Source: Roseiarcus sp963709655 (GTDB lineage Bacteria; Pseudomonadota; Alphaproteobacteria; Rhizobiales; Beijerinckiaceae). Taken from it: a DNA stretch of 64,000 bases. Of the stretch, positions 1-8,109 are shown one piece after another (the stretch's first letter is position 1; each line of letters starts with the position of its first letter). The stretch covers positions 50,229 through 114,228 of the forward strand of contig CAVPXF010000011.1 of the NCBI GenBank assembly GCA_963709655.1, read 5' to 3'. Below the pieces are notes generated by a model. That model did no database searches and had not been told where the DNA came from. It saw only the letters and a list, made by a program, of their open reading frames with translations. Both the position numbers and the translations under genes were made by a program.

Positions 1-699
1 CGGCGGCAGGCCCTTTTCGCCCATTGTCACCATGTAGGCCTTCACTTTGGCGACGGCGGACGCGTAGTCCGTGTCGGCGAATTCCGTGTCGACGTCCCCC
101 GACTTTCCCCAGATCGGCGTCGCGATCGCGCCGGGGTTGATGATCGCGACGTCGATCCGAAAGAGCATGAGCTCGCGGCGCAACGCCTCGGACAGCCCTT
201 CGATCGCGAACTTGGACGCGCTGTAGGCGCCGAGAAAGGGCGCGGCGTTCAGTCCGCCGACCGACGACATCATGACGATGCGGCCGGGCGGCCCGGACCG
301 GGAACGGTCGGCGCCGAGGAGGGGCGCGAAGGCCTGGGTCACGATCAGCTGCCCGGTCAGGTTGACGGCGAGCTGGCGCTCGAAGTCCGCGACCTTGAGG
401 TGGAGGAGGGGCCCGGGCACGGCGATCCCGGCGTTGTTGACGAGCCCCGCCAGCGTCCCGCCGCCGAGCGCTTCGCCGACGGTGCGAGCCGCGGCGGCGA
501 CCGCTTCGGTGTCCGTCACGTCGAACAGGAGGGGCGTCACCCGGTCGCCGAACGCCTCTGTGAGGCGTCGAGCGTCCTCCTCTCGCCGCACGCTCGGAAA
601 GACGCGCCAGCCGCTCTCGGCCAGGACCTTGACGCAGCCCAGGCCGATGCCGGTCGAGGCGCCGGTGATCACGACGGTGTTGGCCGATTGCTTAGCCAT
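1..699 (-). CDS. Short-chain dehydrogenase/reductase (SDR), partial at left edge
   Basis: NAD(P)-dependent oxidoreductase of the classical SDR family; the substrate is unknown. The ATG is complementary to 697-699 and 233 codons run without a stop to the window edge, so the C-terminus is missing. Visible signatures are the glycine-rich cofactor loop TGASTGIG (residues 12-19), NNAG (88-91), a serine strand VMMSS (142-146), and the catalytic YSASK (Y159, K163) followed by a PGA motif. The Asn-Ser-Tyr-Lys tetrad is therefore intact. It is transcribed divergently from lipA with about 130 bp between them; nothing in the sequence links their roles. Confidence 0.9.
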   Translation of the reverse strand, partial: MAKQSANTVVITGASTGIGLGCVKVLAESGWRVFPSVRREEDARRLTEAFGDRVTPLLFDVTDTEAVAAAARTVGEALGGGTLAGLVNNAGIAVPGPLLHLKVADFERQLAVNLTGQLIVTQAFAPLLGADRSRSGPPGRIVMMSSVGGLNAAPFLGAYSASKFAIEGLSEALRRELMLFRIDVAIINPGAIATPIWGKSGDVDTEFADTDYASAVAKVKAYMVTMGEKGLPP

Positions 700-830
700 G
701 AGTCCCTCTTGTCGATCCAGATTAGATATACGATGTCTGACCGGAAACGAATGGCAGGGGCGCCGTCGTGACGCTGCCGTGCGCCCTGCCGCGTTTGACC
801 GGCGCCGGCGCCAGTCCTAGATAAAGCCTC

Positions 831-1793
831 ATGACCCGTCTCATCGACATGGTTGCGGACGAACTCAAGCCCGCGCGTCTCCGTCATCCCGAAAAGGCGC
901 ACCGGCCGGACAACGCGGTCGCGCGGAAGCCCCCCTGGATCCGCGTCAAGGCCCCCGGCTCGCCGGTCTACGCCGAGACGATGTCGCTCGTGCGCGAACA
1001 CAGGCTCACCACTGTCTGCGAGGAGGCGCGCTGCCCCAACATCGGCGAATGCTGGGACAAGCGCCATGCGACCTTCATGATCATGGGCGAGACCTGCACC
1101 CGCGCCTGCGCCTTCTGCAACGTCGCGACCGGCCTGCCGGGCCCGCTCGACGCGGGCGAACCCGAGCGCGTCGCCGAAGCGGTCGCCAAGCTCGGCCTTG
1201 CGCATGTCGTGATCACCTCAGTCGACCGCGACGACCTTCCGGACGGCGGCGCCGGGCATTTCGCCAAGACCATTCGGGCGATCCGGCGGACTGCGCCCGG
1301 GACGACGATCGAGGTGCTGACGCCCGACTTTTTGCGCAAAGGCGGCGCGCTCGAGGTCGTGATCGAGGCGCGACCGGACGTGTTCAATCATAATCTCGAA
1401 ACCGTGCCGTCCAAGTACCTCAGCGTCCGGCCGGGGGCGCGCTATTTCCATTCGCTGCGGCTTTTGCAGCGCGCCAAGGAACTCGACGCGACCCTCTTCA
1501 CCAAGTCGGGCGTCATGGTGGGCCTCGGCGAGGAGCGCAACGAGGTCCTGCAGATGATGGACGACCTGCGTTCGGCCGAGGTCGATTTCCTGACCATCGG
1601 CCAGTATCTCCAGCCTACGCCAAAGCACCATCCGGTGATGCGTTTCGTGACGCCCGACGAATTCGCCGAATACGCGACGATCGGGATTGCGAAGGGCTTT
1701 CTGCTCGTTTCTTCGTCGCCGCTGACCCGGTCCTCCCACCACGCCGGCGACGATTTCGCCAAGCTCAAAGCGGCGCGGGGGCGGCGGGTCTGA
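831..1793 (+). CDS. lipA: Lipoyl synthase
   Basis: Radical SAM enzyme that inserts two sulfurs into octanoyl chains on the lipoyl domains of 2-oxoacid dehydrogenases and the glycine cleavage H protein, in the cytoplasm. The 320-residue product has both family clusters: the auxiliary CX4CX5C set (C63, C68, C74) and the radical SAM CX3CX2C set (C89, C93, C96). The C-terminal serine-rich SSSPLTRSSHHA stretch is also typical. Length fits the family. No strong Shine-Dalgarno precedes the ATG. It is not next to pyruvate dehydrogenase genes here. Confidence 0.96.
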   Translation: MTRLIDMVADELKPARLRHPEKAHRPDNAVARKPPWIRVKAPGSPVYAETMSLVREHRLTTVCEEARCPNIGECWDKRHATFMIMGETCTRACAFCNVATGLPGPLDAGEPERVAEAVAKLGLAHVVITSVDRDDLPDGGAGHFAKTIRAIRRTAPGTTIEVLTPDFLRKGGALEVVIEARPDVFNHNLETVPSKYLSVRPGARYFHSLRLLQRAKELDATLFTKSGVMVGLGEERNEVLQMMDDLRSAEVDFLTIGQYLQPTPKHHPVMRFVTPDEFAEYATIGIAKGFLLVSSSPLTRSSHHAGDDFAKLKAARGRRV

Positions 1794-1927
1794 GCGTGCA
1801 TGGCTGAACGGCGCGCAGGCGCTCGCCGCGCCCGGCGCCCACCCGACGGCGGCCCCGCACTCAGCCGGATTGCAATTGACCCCGGCGCCCCGAACCTGTA
1901 GGCACGAAGCGCCCTGGCGTTTGGCGC

Positions 1928-2003
1928 GAGCGCGTAGCTCAATAGGTAGAGCATCTGACTTTTAATCAGAGGGTCGTGGGTTCGATTCCCACCGCGCTCA
2001 CCA
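1928..2003 (+). tRNA. tRNA-Lys (anticodon TTT)
   Basis: A complete 76-nt cloverleaf: acceptor stem GAGCGCG/CGCGCTC, D stem GCTC/GAGC, anticodon stem TCTGA/TCAGA around loop CTTTTAA (anticodon TTT), T stem GTGGG/CCCAC with TTCGATT loop, discriminator A, and encoded CCA. Confidence 0.97.
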
Positions 2004-2159
2004 CGCTGGAAGCCGATTCGACCCCAATCATCGCCTCCTCGGTCCGCCGAGCATCGGGTTGGCTGTTAGCAGGCGGTTTTTTGCCCCGCGGGCGGCGCTC
2101 CATTCCGGAAAGTCCTGCAATCCAAGGCGTCGCTTGATTTGCAACCCGGCGATTGCGGG

Positions 2160-2275
2160 GCGGAGCGTGCGCAGAACAGGCGCCTTAAGCGGAGCGTGCG
2201 CAGAACAGGCGCCTGAACAGGTCCGGAACAGGCGGTTATCAGGTCGGATTACGCAAGGAACAGGCGGGCGAACAC
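2160..2275. repeat. GAACAGG-containing direct repeats between tRNA-Lys and the MocR gene
   Basis: A 26-bp unit starting GCGGAGCGTGCGCAGAACAG occurs at 2160-2185 and again, identical, at 2189-2214. The core GAACAGG recurs downstream at about 2214, 2225 and 2260. The rest of 2004-2336 holds no convincing gene. The repeats end near the 3' end of the convergent regulator gene; function unknown. Confidence 0.7.
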
Positions 2276-2336
2276 CAAGCGCGAGACCGGGCGCGGCCAG
2301 GAAGCCCCGAAGGCCGCGACAAAAACGGCGACCCAC

Positions 2337-3710
2337 TCACATCGCGTTTGCGTGCGCCCCGCCGTCCAGCGCGTGGGCGATAAACGCAAGCCCGCGTTCG
2401 ATCTGAGACCGCGTCACCGGGCCGCCGAGCCCGACGCGCACGGCCTCCGGCGGAGGGCCCGCGGCGGTGCAGACGTCGCTGGCGATGACGCCGAGCCCGG
2501 TCTGGCGCACATGGCTGACGAACGCCGAGCGGGTCCACCCATTGCGCAACGGCAGCCACAGATTGAAGCTGAGCGGGTCCGACAGATAGGAGCCGGGCTC
2601 GATGAGCCGCGCGGCGATACGCTGGCGCTCCATCGTCTCGGCGCGGATGAACCGCAGGATCATGTCGGCGGTCCCGTCGGTGATCCAGCGCGTCGCCACC
2701 GCCGCCGTGACCGGGGAGGCCATCACCGAGAACGCGCGCATGGCGCTGATGTACGACCAGCCGGCGCGCACGTCCGGGGCGATCACATAGGCGAGCCGCA
2801 GGCCGGCGCCGATGCATTTGGCGAGCCCGGCAATGTGCCAGCAGGCGTCGGGCGCGATCGCCGCGAGGGGCGCCGGCCCGTGGGTTTGGATAAAGCCGTA
2901 GGCGTCGTCCTCGACGATCGGGACTCCGTGCCGGCGGGCGATTGAGCAGATCGCGGCGCGCCGGCGCTCGGGGATGGTGATCGTCGTCGGGTTCTGCAGG
3001 GTCGGATTGAGGTAGATCGCCTTCGGCGCGTGCGCTCGGACAGCTTCCTCCAGCGCCTCGGGAATGACGCCGTCGCGGTCCGTCTCGACGCCGACGAGCT
3101 GAAGCCCGAGCTGCGCGGCGATCGAACGGACGCCCGGATAGGTGATCGCTTCGCACAGGACCACTTCGCCGGCTTTGGCGAGCAGGCTGAAGATGCCGAC
3201 CATGGCGGCGTGCGCGCCCGGCGCGACAAAGATGCGCTCCTGGGACGGCACGAGCGCGCGCCGTCCGAGCCAAGCCGCGGCGGCGGTCAGATCCGCTGGC
3301 GATCCGCCGAAGCCCTGGTAGCGCAGAAGCATCTCGAGGTCGGCTGCGACGCTCGCGTAGCCGTCGCGCATGCGGGCGAGGAGCGCCGGATCGTCCGGCT
3401 CCGGCGGCATGTTCATCGAAAAGTCCGCGCGGGAGCGGCCGGGCGCCGGCTCGCCGTGCACCATCGCGGCGCGGCGGACGAAAGTCCCGCGGCCGACGAT
3501 CGATTCGACGAGCCCGCGCTTCCCCGCCTCGACATAGCCGCGCGCGACCGTGGTGAAGTCCAGCGAAAGCCGCCCGGCCAGCATTCGTTGCGGCGGCAGG
3601 CGATCGCCGGGAGCGAGCCTTCCGGCCGCGATGTCGCCGGCGATCGCGTCCGCGATGGCGAGGTAGCGCGGACCGTTGCGGCCCTGCAACGCCGGGGTCC
3701 ATGCCTTCAT
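2337..3710 (-). CDS. MocR/PdxR-like regulator (GntR HTH fused to aminotransferase domain)
   Basis: 457-residue transcription factor with an N-terminal GntR-type winged helix (about residues 12-80) and a fold-type I aminotransferase domain (about 110-455). PLP-site residues are visible: LNPTLQNPT (N240), VEDDAYG (D269, Y271), and LAKCIGAGLR (K298 Schiff-base lysine, R305). MocR proteins bind PLP or an amino-acid adduct and usually regulate a divergent neighbour. This gene is divergent from the Nit1C cluster across a 257-bp gap holding two inverted repeats, so it is a candidate cluster or autoregulator. That role is inference. It could equally control a locus elsewhere. Confidence 0.9.
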   Translation of the reverse strand: MKAWTPALQGRNGPRYLAIADAIAGDIAAGRLAPGDRLPPQRMLAGRLSLDFTTVARGYVEAGKRGLVESIVGRGTFVRRAAMVHGEPAPGRSRADFSMNMPPEPDDPALLARMRDGYASVAADLEMLLRYQGFGGSPADLTAAAAWLGRRALVPSQERIFVAPGAHAAMVGIFSLLAKAGEVVLCEAITYPGVRSIAAQLGLQLVGVETDRDGVIPEALEEAVRAHAPKAIYLNPTLQNPTTITIPERRRAAICSIARRHGVPIVEDDAYGFIQTHGPAPLAAIAPDACWHIAGLAKCIGAGLRLAYVIAPDVRAGWSYISAMRAFSVMASPVTAAVATRWITDGTADMILRFIRAETMERQRIAARLIEPGSYLSDPLSFNLWLPLRNGWTRSAFVSHVRQTGLGVIASDVCTAAGPPPEAVRVGLGGPVTRSQIERGLAFIAHALDGGAHANAM

Positions 3711-3754
3711 TGAGGCGAAACCCGGGCCAGCGGCGGCTGGATTGATCGTACCGT

Positions 3755-3773
3755 GTTGCTATGGGATCGCAAC
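3755..3773. promoter_or_regulatory. Inverted repeat GTTGC-N9-GCAAC upstream of the MocR gene
   Basis: Perfect 5-bp arms separated by 9 bp, 45 bp upstream of the regulator start codon. The position suits an autoregulatory operator. Only symmetry and location support this. Confidence 0.3.
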
Positions 3774-3816
3774 GACATTGGGCGCCTGTCCGTCCATTTA
3801 TTCGGCCTCTCCCGCG

Positions 3817-3828
3817 AGGTCATGACCT
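3817..3828. promoter_or_regulatory. Perfect palindrome AGGTCATGACCT in the MocR/Nit1C intergenic region
   Basis: A 12-bp perfect palindrome about 75 bp upstream of the sigma-54 element. This is where an activator or enhancer-binding protein could sit. No protein can be assigned from sequence alone. Confidence 0.4.
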
Positions 3829-3901
3829 GATTTCCGATCATTTGACTGGAATTGCGGCCTCCCGCAAGCCGGATTGACGGGCAGATTGCATGGAAAATTG
3901 C

Positions 3902-3916
3902 TGGCACGACACTTGC
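3902..3916 (+). promoter_or_regulatory. Sigma-54 (RpoN) -24/-12 promoter of the Nit1C cluster
   Basis: TGGCACGACACTTGC matches the RpoN consensus TGGCAC-N5-TTGC, with the invariant GG and GC separated by exactly 10 nt. Transcription would begin near 3928, about 40 nt before the nitB start at 3968. That spacing rules out an in-frame upstream ATG at 3890. Sigma-54 use implies an AAA+ enhancer-binding activator such as NtrC and fits nitrogen-starvation control. Confidence 0.85.
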
Positions 3917-3967
3917 GGCCTTTCGTCGCAGCCGGCGGCCGCCGGCGTCAGCCGAGAGGAAAACCCC

Positions 3968-4450
3968 ATGCCGAAGGTCGATTTTCCCGCCCACAAGAAG
4001 GGCGACGCGTTCGTCGATTACGAAGAGAAGGTGTTCGAGGACGTGAAGGCGAAGCCGGGCGAAAAGGCGCTCGTCACCTTCCACACCGTCGCCTTCGAGG
4101 GCTCGATCGGTCTCGTCAACCTGCTGCAGGCTACGCGTCTCCTGCGCAAGGGCTTCGAGACCTCGATCCTGCTCTACGGACCGGGCGTGACTCTCGGGGT
4201 GCAGCGCGGCTTCCCCAAGATCGGCGACGAGGCTTTCCCCGGCCACCAGAACTTCAACAACCAGATCACGAAATTCATCGGCGAGGGCGGCAAGGTCTAT
4301 GCGTGCCGTTTCGCCCTGCAGGCGCTCTACGGCCACGGCGAGCCGTCGCTGATCGAGGGCATCCGGCCAATCAATCCATTGGACGTGCTGGACCTCGTGC
4401 TCATCCACAGGCGCGACAACGCCTTCATTCTTGACACCTGGACGCTCTGA
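3968..4450 (+). CDS. nitB: MSMEG_0572/Sll0783-family nitrogen starvation response protein
   Basis: First gene of the Nit1C-type cluster, 160 residues. The family is named from cyanobacterial Sll0783, which is induced by nitrogen starvation and linked to polyhydroxybutyrate accumulation; its biochemical role is not settled. The segment around LLRKGFETSILLYGPG resembles the DsrE/DsrF-like alpha/beta fold, which is my inference. The start at 3968 is chosen because a purine-rich GAGAGGAAAA lies just upstream and because the sigma-54 promoter falls inside any longer reading. The next gene begins 55 bp downstream. Confidence 0.9.
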   Translation: MPKVDFPAHKKGDAFVDYEEKVFEDVKAKPGEKALVTFHTVAFEGSIGLVNLLQATRLLRKGFETSILLYGPGVTLGVQRGFPKIGDEAFPGHQNFNNQITKFIGEGGKVYACRFALQALYGHGEPSLIEGIRPINPLDVLDLVLIHRRDNAFILDTWTL

Positions 4451-4505
4451 CGGCCGCTTTCAGGCAGGGCTTTCAGCCCTGCCGCTTCCCACGGGAGAGC
4501 TGACG

Positions 4506-5546
4506 ATGTCCAAACCCCGCAAGGTCCGGGCCGCGGCCGCGCAGATCGCGCCGGATCTCACCTCCGGCGAGGCGACGCTGGCGCGCGTCGTCGCCGCGAT
4601 CGACGACGCCGCAGCCAAGGGGGCCGAGCTGATCGTCTTTCCCGAGACGTTCGTGCCCTGGTACCCTTATTTTTCGTTCGTCCTGCCGCCGGTGCTCAGC
4701 GGCGCCGAGCATGTCCGCCTCTATGAGCACGCGGTCGTCGCGCCCGGCCCTCAGACGGATATTGTCGCGGCCGCGGCGCGCAAGGCCGGCGCGGTCGTGG
4801 TGCTCGGGGTCACCGAGCGCGACCACGGCTCGCTCTACAACACCCAGCTCGTATTCGACGCCGACGGCGCCTTGAAGCTCAAGCGGCGCAAGATCACGCC
4901 GACTTTCCACGAGCGGATGATCTGGGGGCAGGGCGACGGCTCGGGCCTCGCCGTGGTCGAGACGGCGGTCGGCCGGGTCGGCGCGCTTGCCTGCTGGGAG
5001 CACTATAACCCGCTTGCCCGCTACGCCCTGATGGCCCAGCACGAGGAGATCCACGCGGCGCAGTTTCCCGGCTCGCTGGTCGGGCCGATCTTTGCCGAGC
5101 AGATCGAGGTGACGATCCGCCATCACGCGCTGGAAAGCGGCTGTTTCGTGGTCAACGCCACCGGCTGGCTGACCGAGGAACAGATCGCTTCGATCACGCC
5201 CGACGAATCCCTGCAACGCGGGCTGCGCGGCGGCTGCATGACCGCGATCGTTTCGCCGGAAGGCCGCCACCTTGCGCCGCCTCTGACCGAAGGCGAGGGC
5301 ATGGTCGTCGCCGACCTCGACCTCGGCCTGATCGTCAAGCGCAAGCGCATGATGGATTCGGTCGGCCATTACGCGCGGCCCGAGCTGCTGAGTCTCACGC
5401 TCGACCCGCGCCCGGCCCGTCCCCTCACGTTCGAACCCGCCCCGCCCGCCGCCGAAGCGCCCCGGCCCGCCGATGGAGAGAGCCATGAACCTGCCGACCG
5501 AGCACCTGATCAACGCGTTGCAAACGTTCGGCGTGCGGCTGGCTGA
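4506..5546 (+). CDS. nitC: Nit1-type nitrilase (Nit6803-like)
   Basis: Carbon-nitrogen hydrolase that converts nitriles to carboxylate and ammonia. The catalytic triad is visible: E47 (FPETFVPWYP), K129 (KRRKITPT) and C163 (LACWEHYNP). All three sit six residues earlier than in the Synechocystis enzyme Nit6803. Length is 346 aa. The ATG at 4506 follows GGGAGAGCTGACG. The last 20 codons overlap the radical SAM gene. In known Nit1C clusters this nitrilase is required for growth on cyanide; the natural substrate here cannot be read from sequence. Confidence 0.95.
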   Translation: MSKPRKVRAAAAQIAPDLTSGEATLARVVAAIDDAAAKGAELIVFPETFVPWYPYFSFVLPPVLSGAEHVRLYEHAVVAPGPQTDIVAAAARKAGAVVVLGVTERDHGSLYNTQLVFDADGALKLKRRKITPTFHERMIWGQGDGSGLAVVETAVGRVGALACWEHYNPLARYALMAQHEEIHAAQFPGSLVGPIFAEQIEVTIRHHALESGCFVVNATGWLTEEQIASITPDESLQRGLRGGCMTAIVSPEGRHLAPPLTEGEGMVVADLDLGLIVKRKRMMDSVGHYARPELLSLTLDPRPARPLTFEPAPPAAEAPRPADGESHEPADRAPDQRVANVRRAAG

Positions 5547-6591
5547 TCCGAGAGCTGGGGTCGAGAGCCGCCGCGGCGGCGCGGGGCCCTCGGATCACAA
5601 GGCCCTGACGATCGACGGCGTGACGATCATGGCGCCGGTCCACACCGCGCCCGCCTTTGCGAGCCCCTACGTCGTGGAAGCGCCCGACGCGAGCGGCAAG
5701 AGCCGCATTTTGCGGGACGGGGTGGCCCTGGCCGAGGCCACTTTTCCGCTGCGGCCGCGGTTCTACGATCTCGTGACCGCCGAGGGCGTGCCCTATGCGA
5801 AGATCGCCGCGCTGCACGGACGGGATGTGCTGGCGACGACCGTGCTGCAGACGTGCATCCGCTATCAGAGCCGCACCAAGGCCTGCCAGTTTTGCGCCAT
5901 CGGCCAGTCGCTCGCCGCCGGCCGGACGGTCGAGCGCAAGACGCCGGCTCAACTTGCCGAGGTCGCCAAGGCGGCGGTGGCGCTCGATGGCGTCAAGCAC
6001 ATGGTGATGACCACCGGTACGCCGAAAGGCGCCGACCGTGGCGCGTCGATCCTGTGCGAGAGCGCCGCAGCGGTCAAAGCGGCGGTCGACCTGCCAATTC
6101 AGGCCCAATGCGAGCCGCCCGACGACGACGCGTGGTTCGACCGGCTGAAGGCCGCCGGGGTGGACGGCCTCGGCATGCACCTCGAAGCGGTCTCGCCCGA
6201 CGTCCGTCGCCGGGTCATGCCCGGCAAGGCCGAGGTCCCGGTCGGGCGCTACCTTTCCGCTTTCGCCGCGGCCGTTCCGGTGTTCGGCCGGGGCCAGGTC
6301 TCGACCTACATCCTCGCCGGGCTCGGCGACACGCGCGAGGCAATCCTGGCGATGTGCGAGGATCTGGTCGCGCTCGGCGTCTATCCGTTCGTCGTGCCGC
6401 TCGTGCCGATCTCCGGCACGCCGCTCGAAAGCATGGCCACGCCTTCGGCCGCCTTCATGCATTCGCTGCTCGAACCGCTCGCCCGGATGCTGGTCGACGC
6501 CGGGCTCGGAGCCGCCGACATCAAGGCGGGCTGCGGCAAGTGCGGCGCGTGCTCGGCGCTGTCGACCTACGAGAAGGCGCTCGCGTCATGA
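5485..6591 (+). CDS. nitD: MSMEG_0568-family radical SAM protein of the Nit1C cluster
   Basis: Predicted radical SAM enzyme, 368 aa. The presumed cluster ligands are C124, C134 and C137 in TCIRYQSRTKACQFC, a CX9CX2C pattern rather than the usual CX3CX2C, as in this family. A second cysteine group, CGKCGAC, lies at the C-terminus and may bind an auxiliary cluster. The ATG at 5485 is preferred over 5473 because GGAGAG sits ahead of it. It overlaps the nitrilase by 62 bp and the following gene by ATGA. The reaction is unknown. Confidence 0.9.
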   Translation: MNLPTEHLINALQTFGVRLADPRAGVESRRGGAGPSDHKALTIDGVTIMAPVHTAPAFASPYVVEAPDASGKSRILRDGVALAEATFPLRPRFYDLVTAEGVPYAKIAALHGRDVLATTVLQTCIRYQSRTKACQFCAIGQSLAAGRTVERKTPAQLAEVAKAAVALDGVKHMVMTTGTPKGADRGASILCESAAAVKAAVDLPIQAQCEPPDDDAWFDRLKAAGVDGLGMHLEAVSPDVRRRVMPGKAEVPVGRYLSAFAAAVPVFGRGQVSTYILAGLGDTREAILAMCEDLVALGVYPFVVPLVPISGTPLESMATPSAAFMHSLLEPLARMLVDAGLGAADIKAGCGKCGACSALSTYEKALAS

Positions 6592-7127
6592 TTGTCGAAT
6601 CCATTGTTCCGTTCCGGCCCTGCGAGTTCCGCATCAAGTTCGCCGCCTCGCGCTGGGAGCGCGAGGGCGCCTTTGCGCTGAGGCGCGCCGTCTTCTGCGA
6701 CGAGCAGCGGATCTTTGCGAGCGACGATCGCGACGCGACCGACGACTACGCCATCCCGATCGTCGCGCTGTCGATGCTCGGCGTCGCGGCCGACCGCGTG
6801 GTCGGCGCCGTGCGCATCCACGAAGAGGCGCCGGGCCTCTGGTGGGGCTCCCGGCTCGCCGTCGATCCCGACTACCGCCGCGTCGGCGCGATCGGCGCGA
6901 CGCTTATTCGCCTCGCGGTCTCCTCCGCCCATGCGATGGGCTGCAGGACCTTCCTGGCGCATGTCCAGGCGCAGAACGGTCTGCTTTTCCGCCAGATGCA
7001 TTGGGAGACGCTCGACGAGGTCGACCTGCACGGCCGGCCGCATCTGAAGATGTGCGCGGACCTCGCCGCCTATCCGCCCTGCGGCGCGCCGGAGATGGGC
7101 TTTGTCGCGCTCCGGAAGGCGGCCTGA
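6588..7127 (+). CDS. nitE: MSMEG_0567/Sll0786-family GNAT N-acetyltransferase
   Basis: 179-residue acyltransferase of the GNAT superfamily, fifth position of the conserved cluster order counting the regulator. The acetyl-CoA-binding region is recognisable around RLAVDPDYRRVGAIGATLIRLA, which has the R/Q-x-x-G-x-G/A logic of GNAT motif A. The ATG overlaps the TGA of the radical SAM gene (ATGA), showing translational coupling. The acceptor substrate is unknown; the context suggests it acylates an intermediate made by the cluster. Confidence 0.88.
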   Translation: MIVESIVPFRPCEFRIKFAASRWEREGAFALRRAVFCDEQRIFASDDRDATDDYAIPIVALSMLGVAADRVVGAVRIHEEAPGLWWGSRLAVDPDYRRVGAIGATLIRLAVSSAHAMGCRTFLAHVQAQNGLLFRQMHWETLDEVDLHGRPHLKMCADLAAYPPCGAPEMGFVALRKAA

Positions 7128-7128
7128 G

Positions 7129-8109
7129 ATGGACGTGGCGGTCTTCGAAGCTCTGGCGCGGGCGGCGCGAGAGAGCGCCGGCCTCGCGGCCAAGGCGGAG
7201 ATCGGGGCCGTCGCCGAACGCCTCGGCCTGCATGGCGCCGCGGTTCCGGTCGGCGACGACTGCGCCGCCATTCCGGACGGCGACGGCTGGCTGCTGTTCG
7301 CCATCGAGGGCTTTATCAACGGCTTTGTCGCGGCTGACCCGTGGTTCGCCGGATGGTGCGGAATCATGGTCAACCTCAGCGATATCGCCGCGATGGGCGG
7401 GCGGCCGATCGCGGTCGTCGACGCGATCTGGGCCGACGGCGAGTCTGCGGCGGCGGCCATCCTCGACGGCATGAAAGCCGCGTCCGAGGCCTATGGGACG
7501 CCGATCGTCGGCGGCCACAGCAACCTGCGCACGAGCCAGGCGCAACTCGCCGTCGCCGTTCTCGGCCGCGCCGGGCCGCGGCTCCTGACCAGCTTCGACG
7601 CGCGGCCGGGCGATGCGCTCGTCGCGGCGATCGACCATCGCGGCGCCTATCGCGAGCCGTTCGACAACTGGCAGGCCGCGCTTCAGGCGCCGGGCGCGCG
7701 CCTGCGCGCCGATCTCGCCCTCCTGCCCGAAATCGCCGAGCAAGGCCTCGCGCGGGCGGCGAAGGACATCAGCCAGGGCGGCATTCCGGGAACGGCGACT
7801 ATGCTCGCCGAGAGTTCGGGCGTCGCCATAGACATCGACCTCGACGCCATCGAGCCGCCGCCCGGCGTTTCGCTCGATCGCTGGCTGAAGACCTTTCCGA
7901 GCTTCGGCTTCCTCCTGTCGACGTCGCGACGCGATGTGGACGCGCTGACGGCGCGCTTTCTCGAGCGCGACATCCATGCCGCGGTGATCGGCGAGGTTCG
8001 GGCGGGCGGCGACGTGGCGCTCATCTCCGGGTCGCGCCGCGCCGTCGTGCGCGACTGGCGACGCGACCGATTGCTCGGCTTTTCCCCCTGCGCGGAAGCC
8101 GCGGCGTGA
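7129..8109 (+). CDS. nitF: Sll0787-family AIR synthase-like protein
   Basis: 326 residues related to the PurM/ThiL/HypE/SelD ATP-binding superfamily. The N-terminal half carries VGDDCAAI and VNLSDIAAMGGRP, the Asp-rich Mg-ATP elements of that superfamily. The C-terminal half has KDISQGGIPGTATMLAESS, the matching glycine-rich motif. These enzymes usually phosphorylate or activate a carbonyl or amide oxygen with ATP. The start at 7129 lies one base after the upstream stop; the stop overlaps the next GTG. The substrate is not known. Confidence 0.88.
   Translation: MDVAVFEALARAARESAGLAAKAEIGAVAERLGLHGAAVPVGDDCAAIPDGDGWLLFAIEGFINGFVAADPWFAGWCGIMVNLSDIAAMGGRPIAVVDAIWADGESAAAAILDGMKAASEAYGTPIVGGHSNLRTSQAQLAVAVLGRAGPRLLTSFDARPGDALVAAIDHRGAYREPFDNWQAALQAPGARLRADLALLPEIAEQGLARAAKDISQGGIPGTATMLAESSGVAIDIDLDAIEPPPGVSLDRWLKTFPSFGFLLSTSRRDVDALTARFLERDIHAAVIGEVRAGGDVALISGSRRAVVRDWRRDRLLGFSPCAEAAA

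Noticed and set aside
3890..3967. Upstream in-frame ATG for the first Nit1C gene
   Set aside because: The sigma-54 element at 3902-3916 lies inside it, so transcripts would start downstream, and the ribosome site fits 3968.
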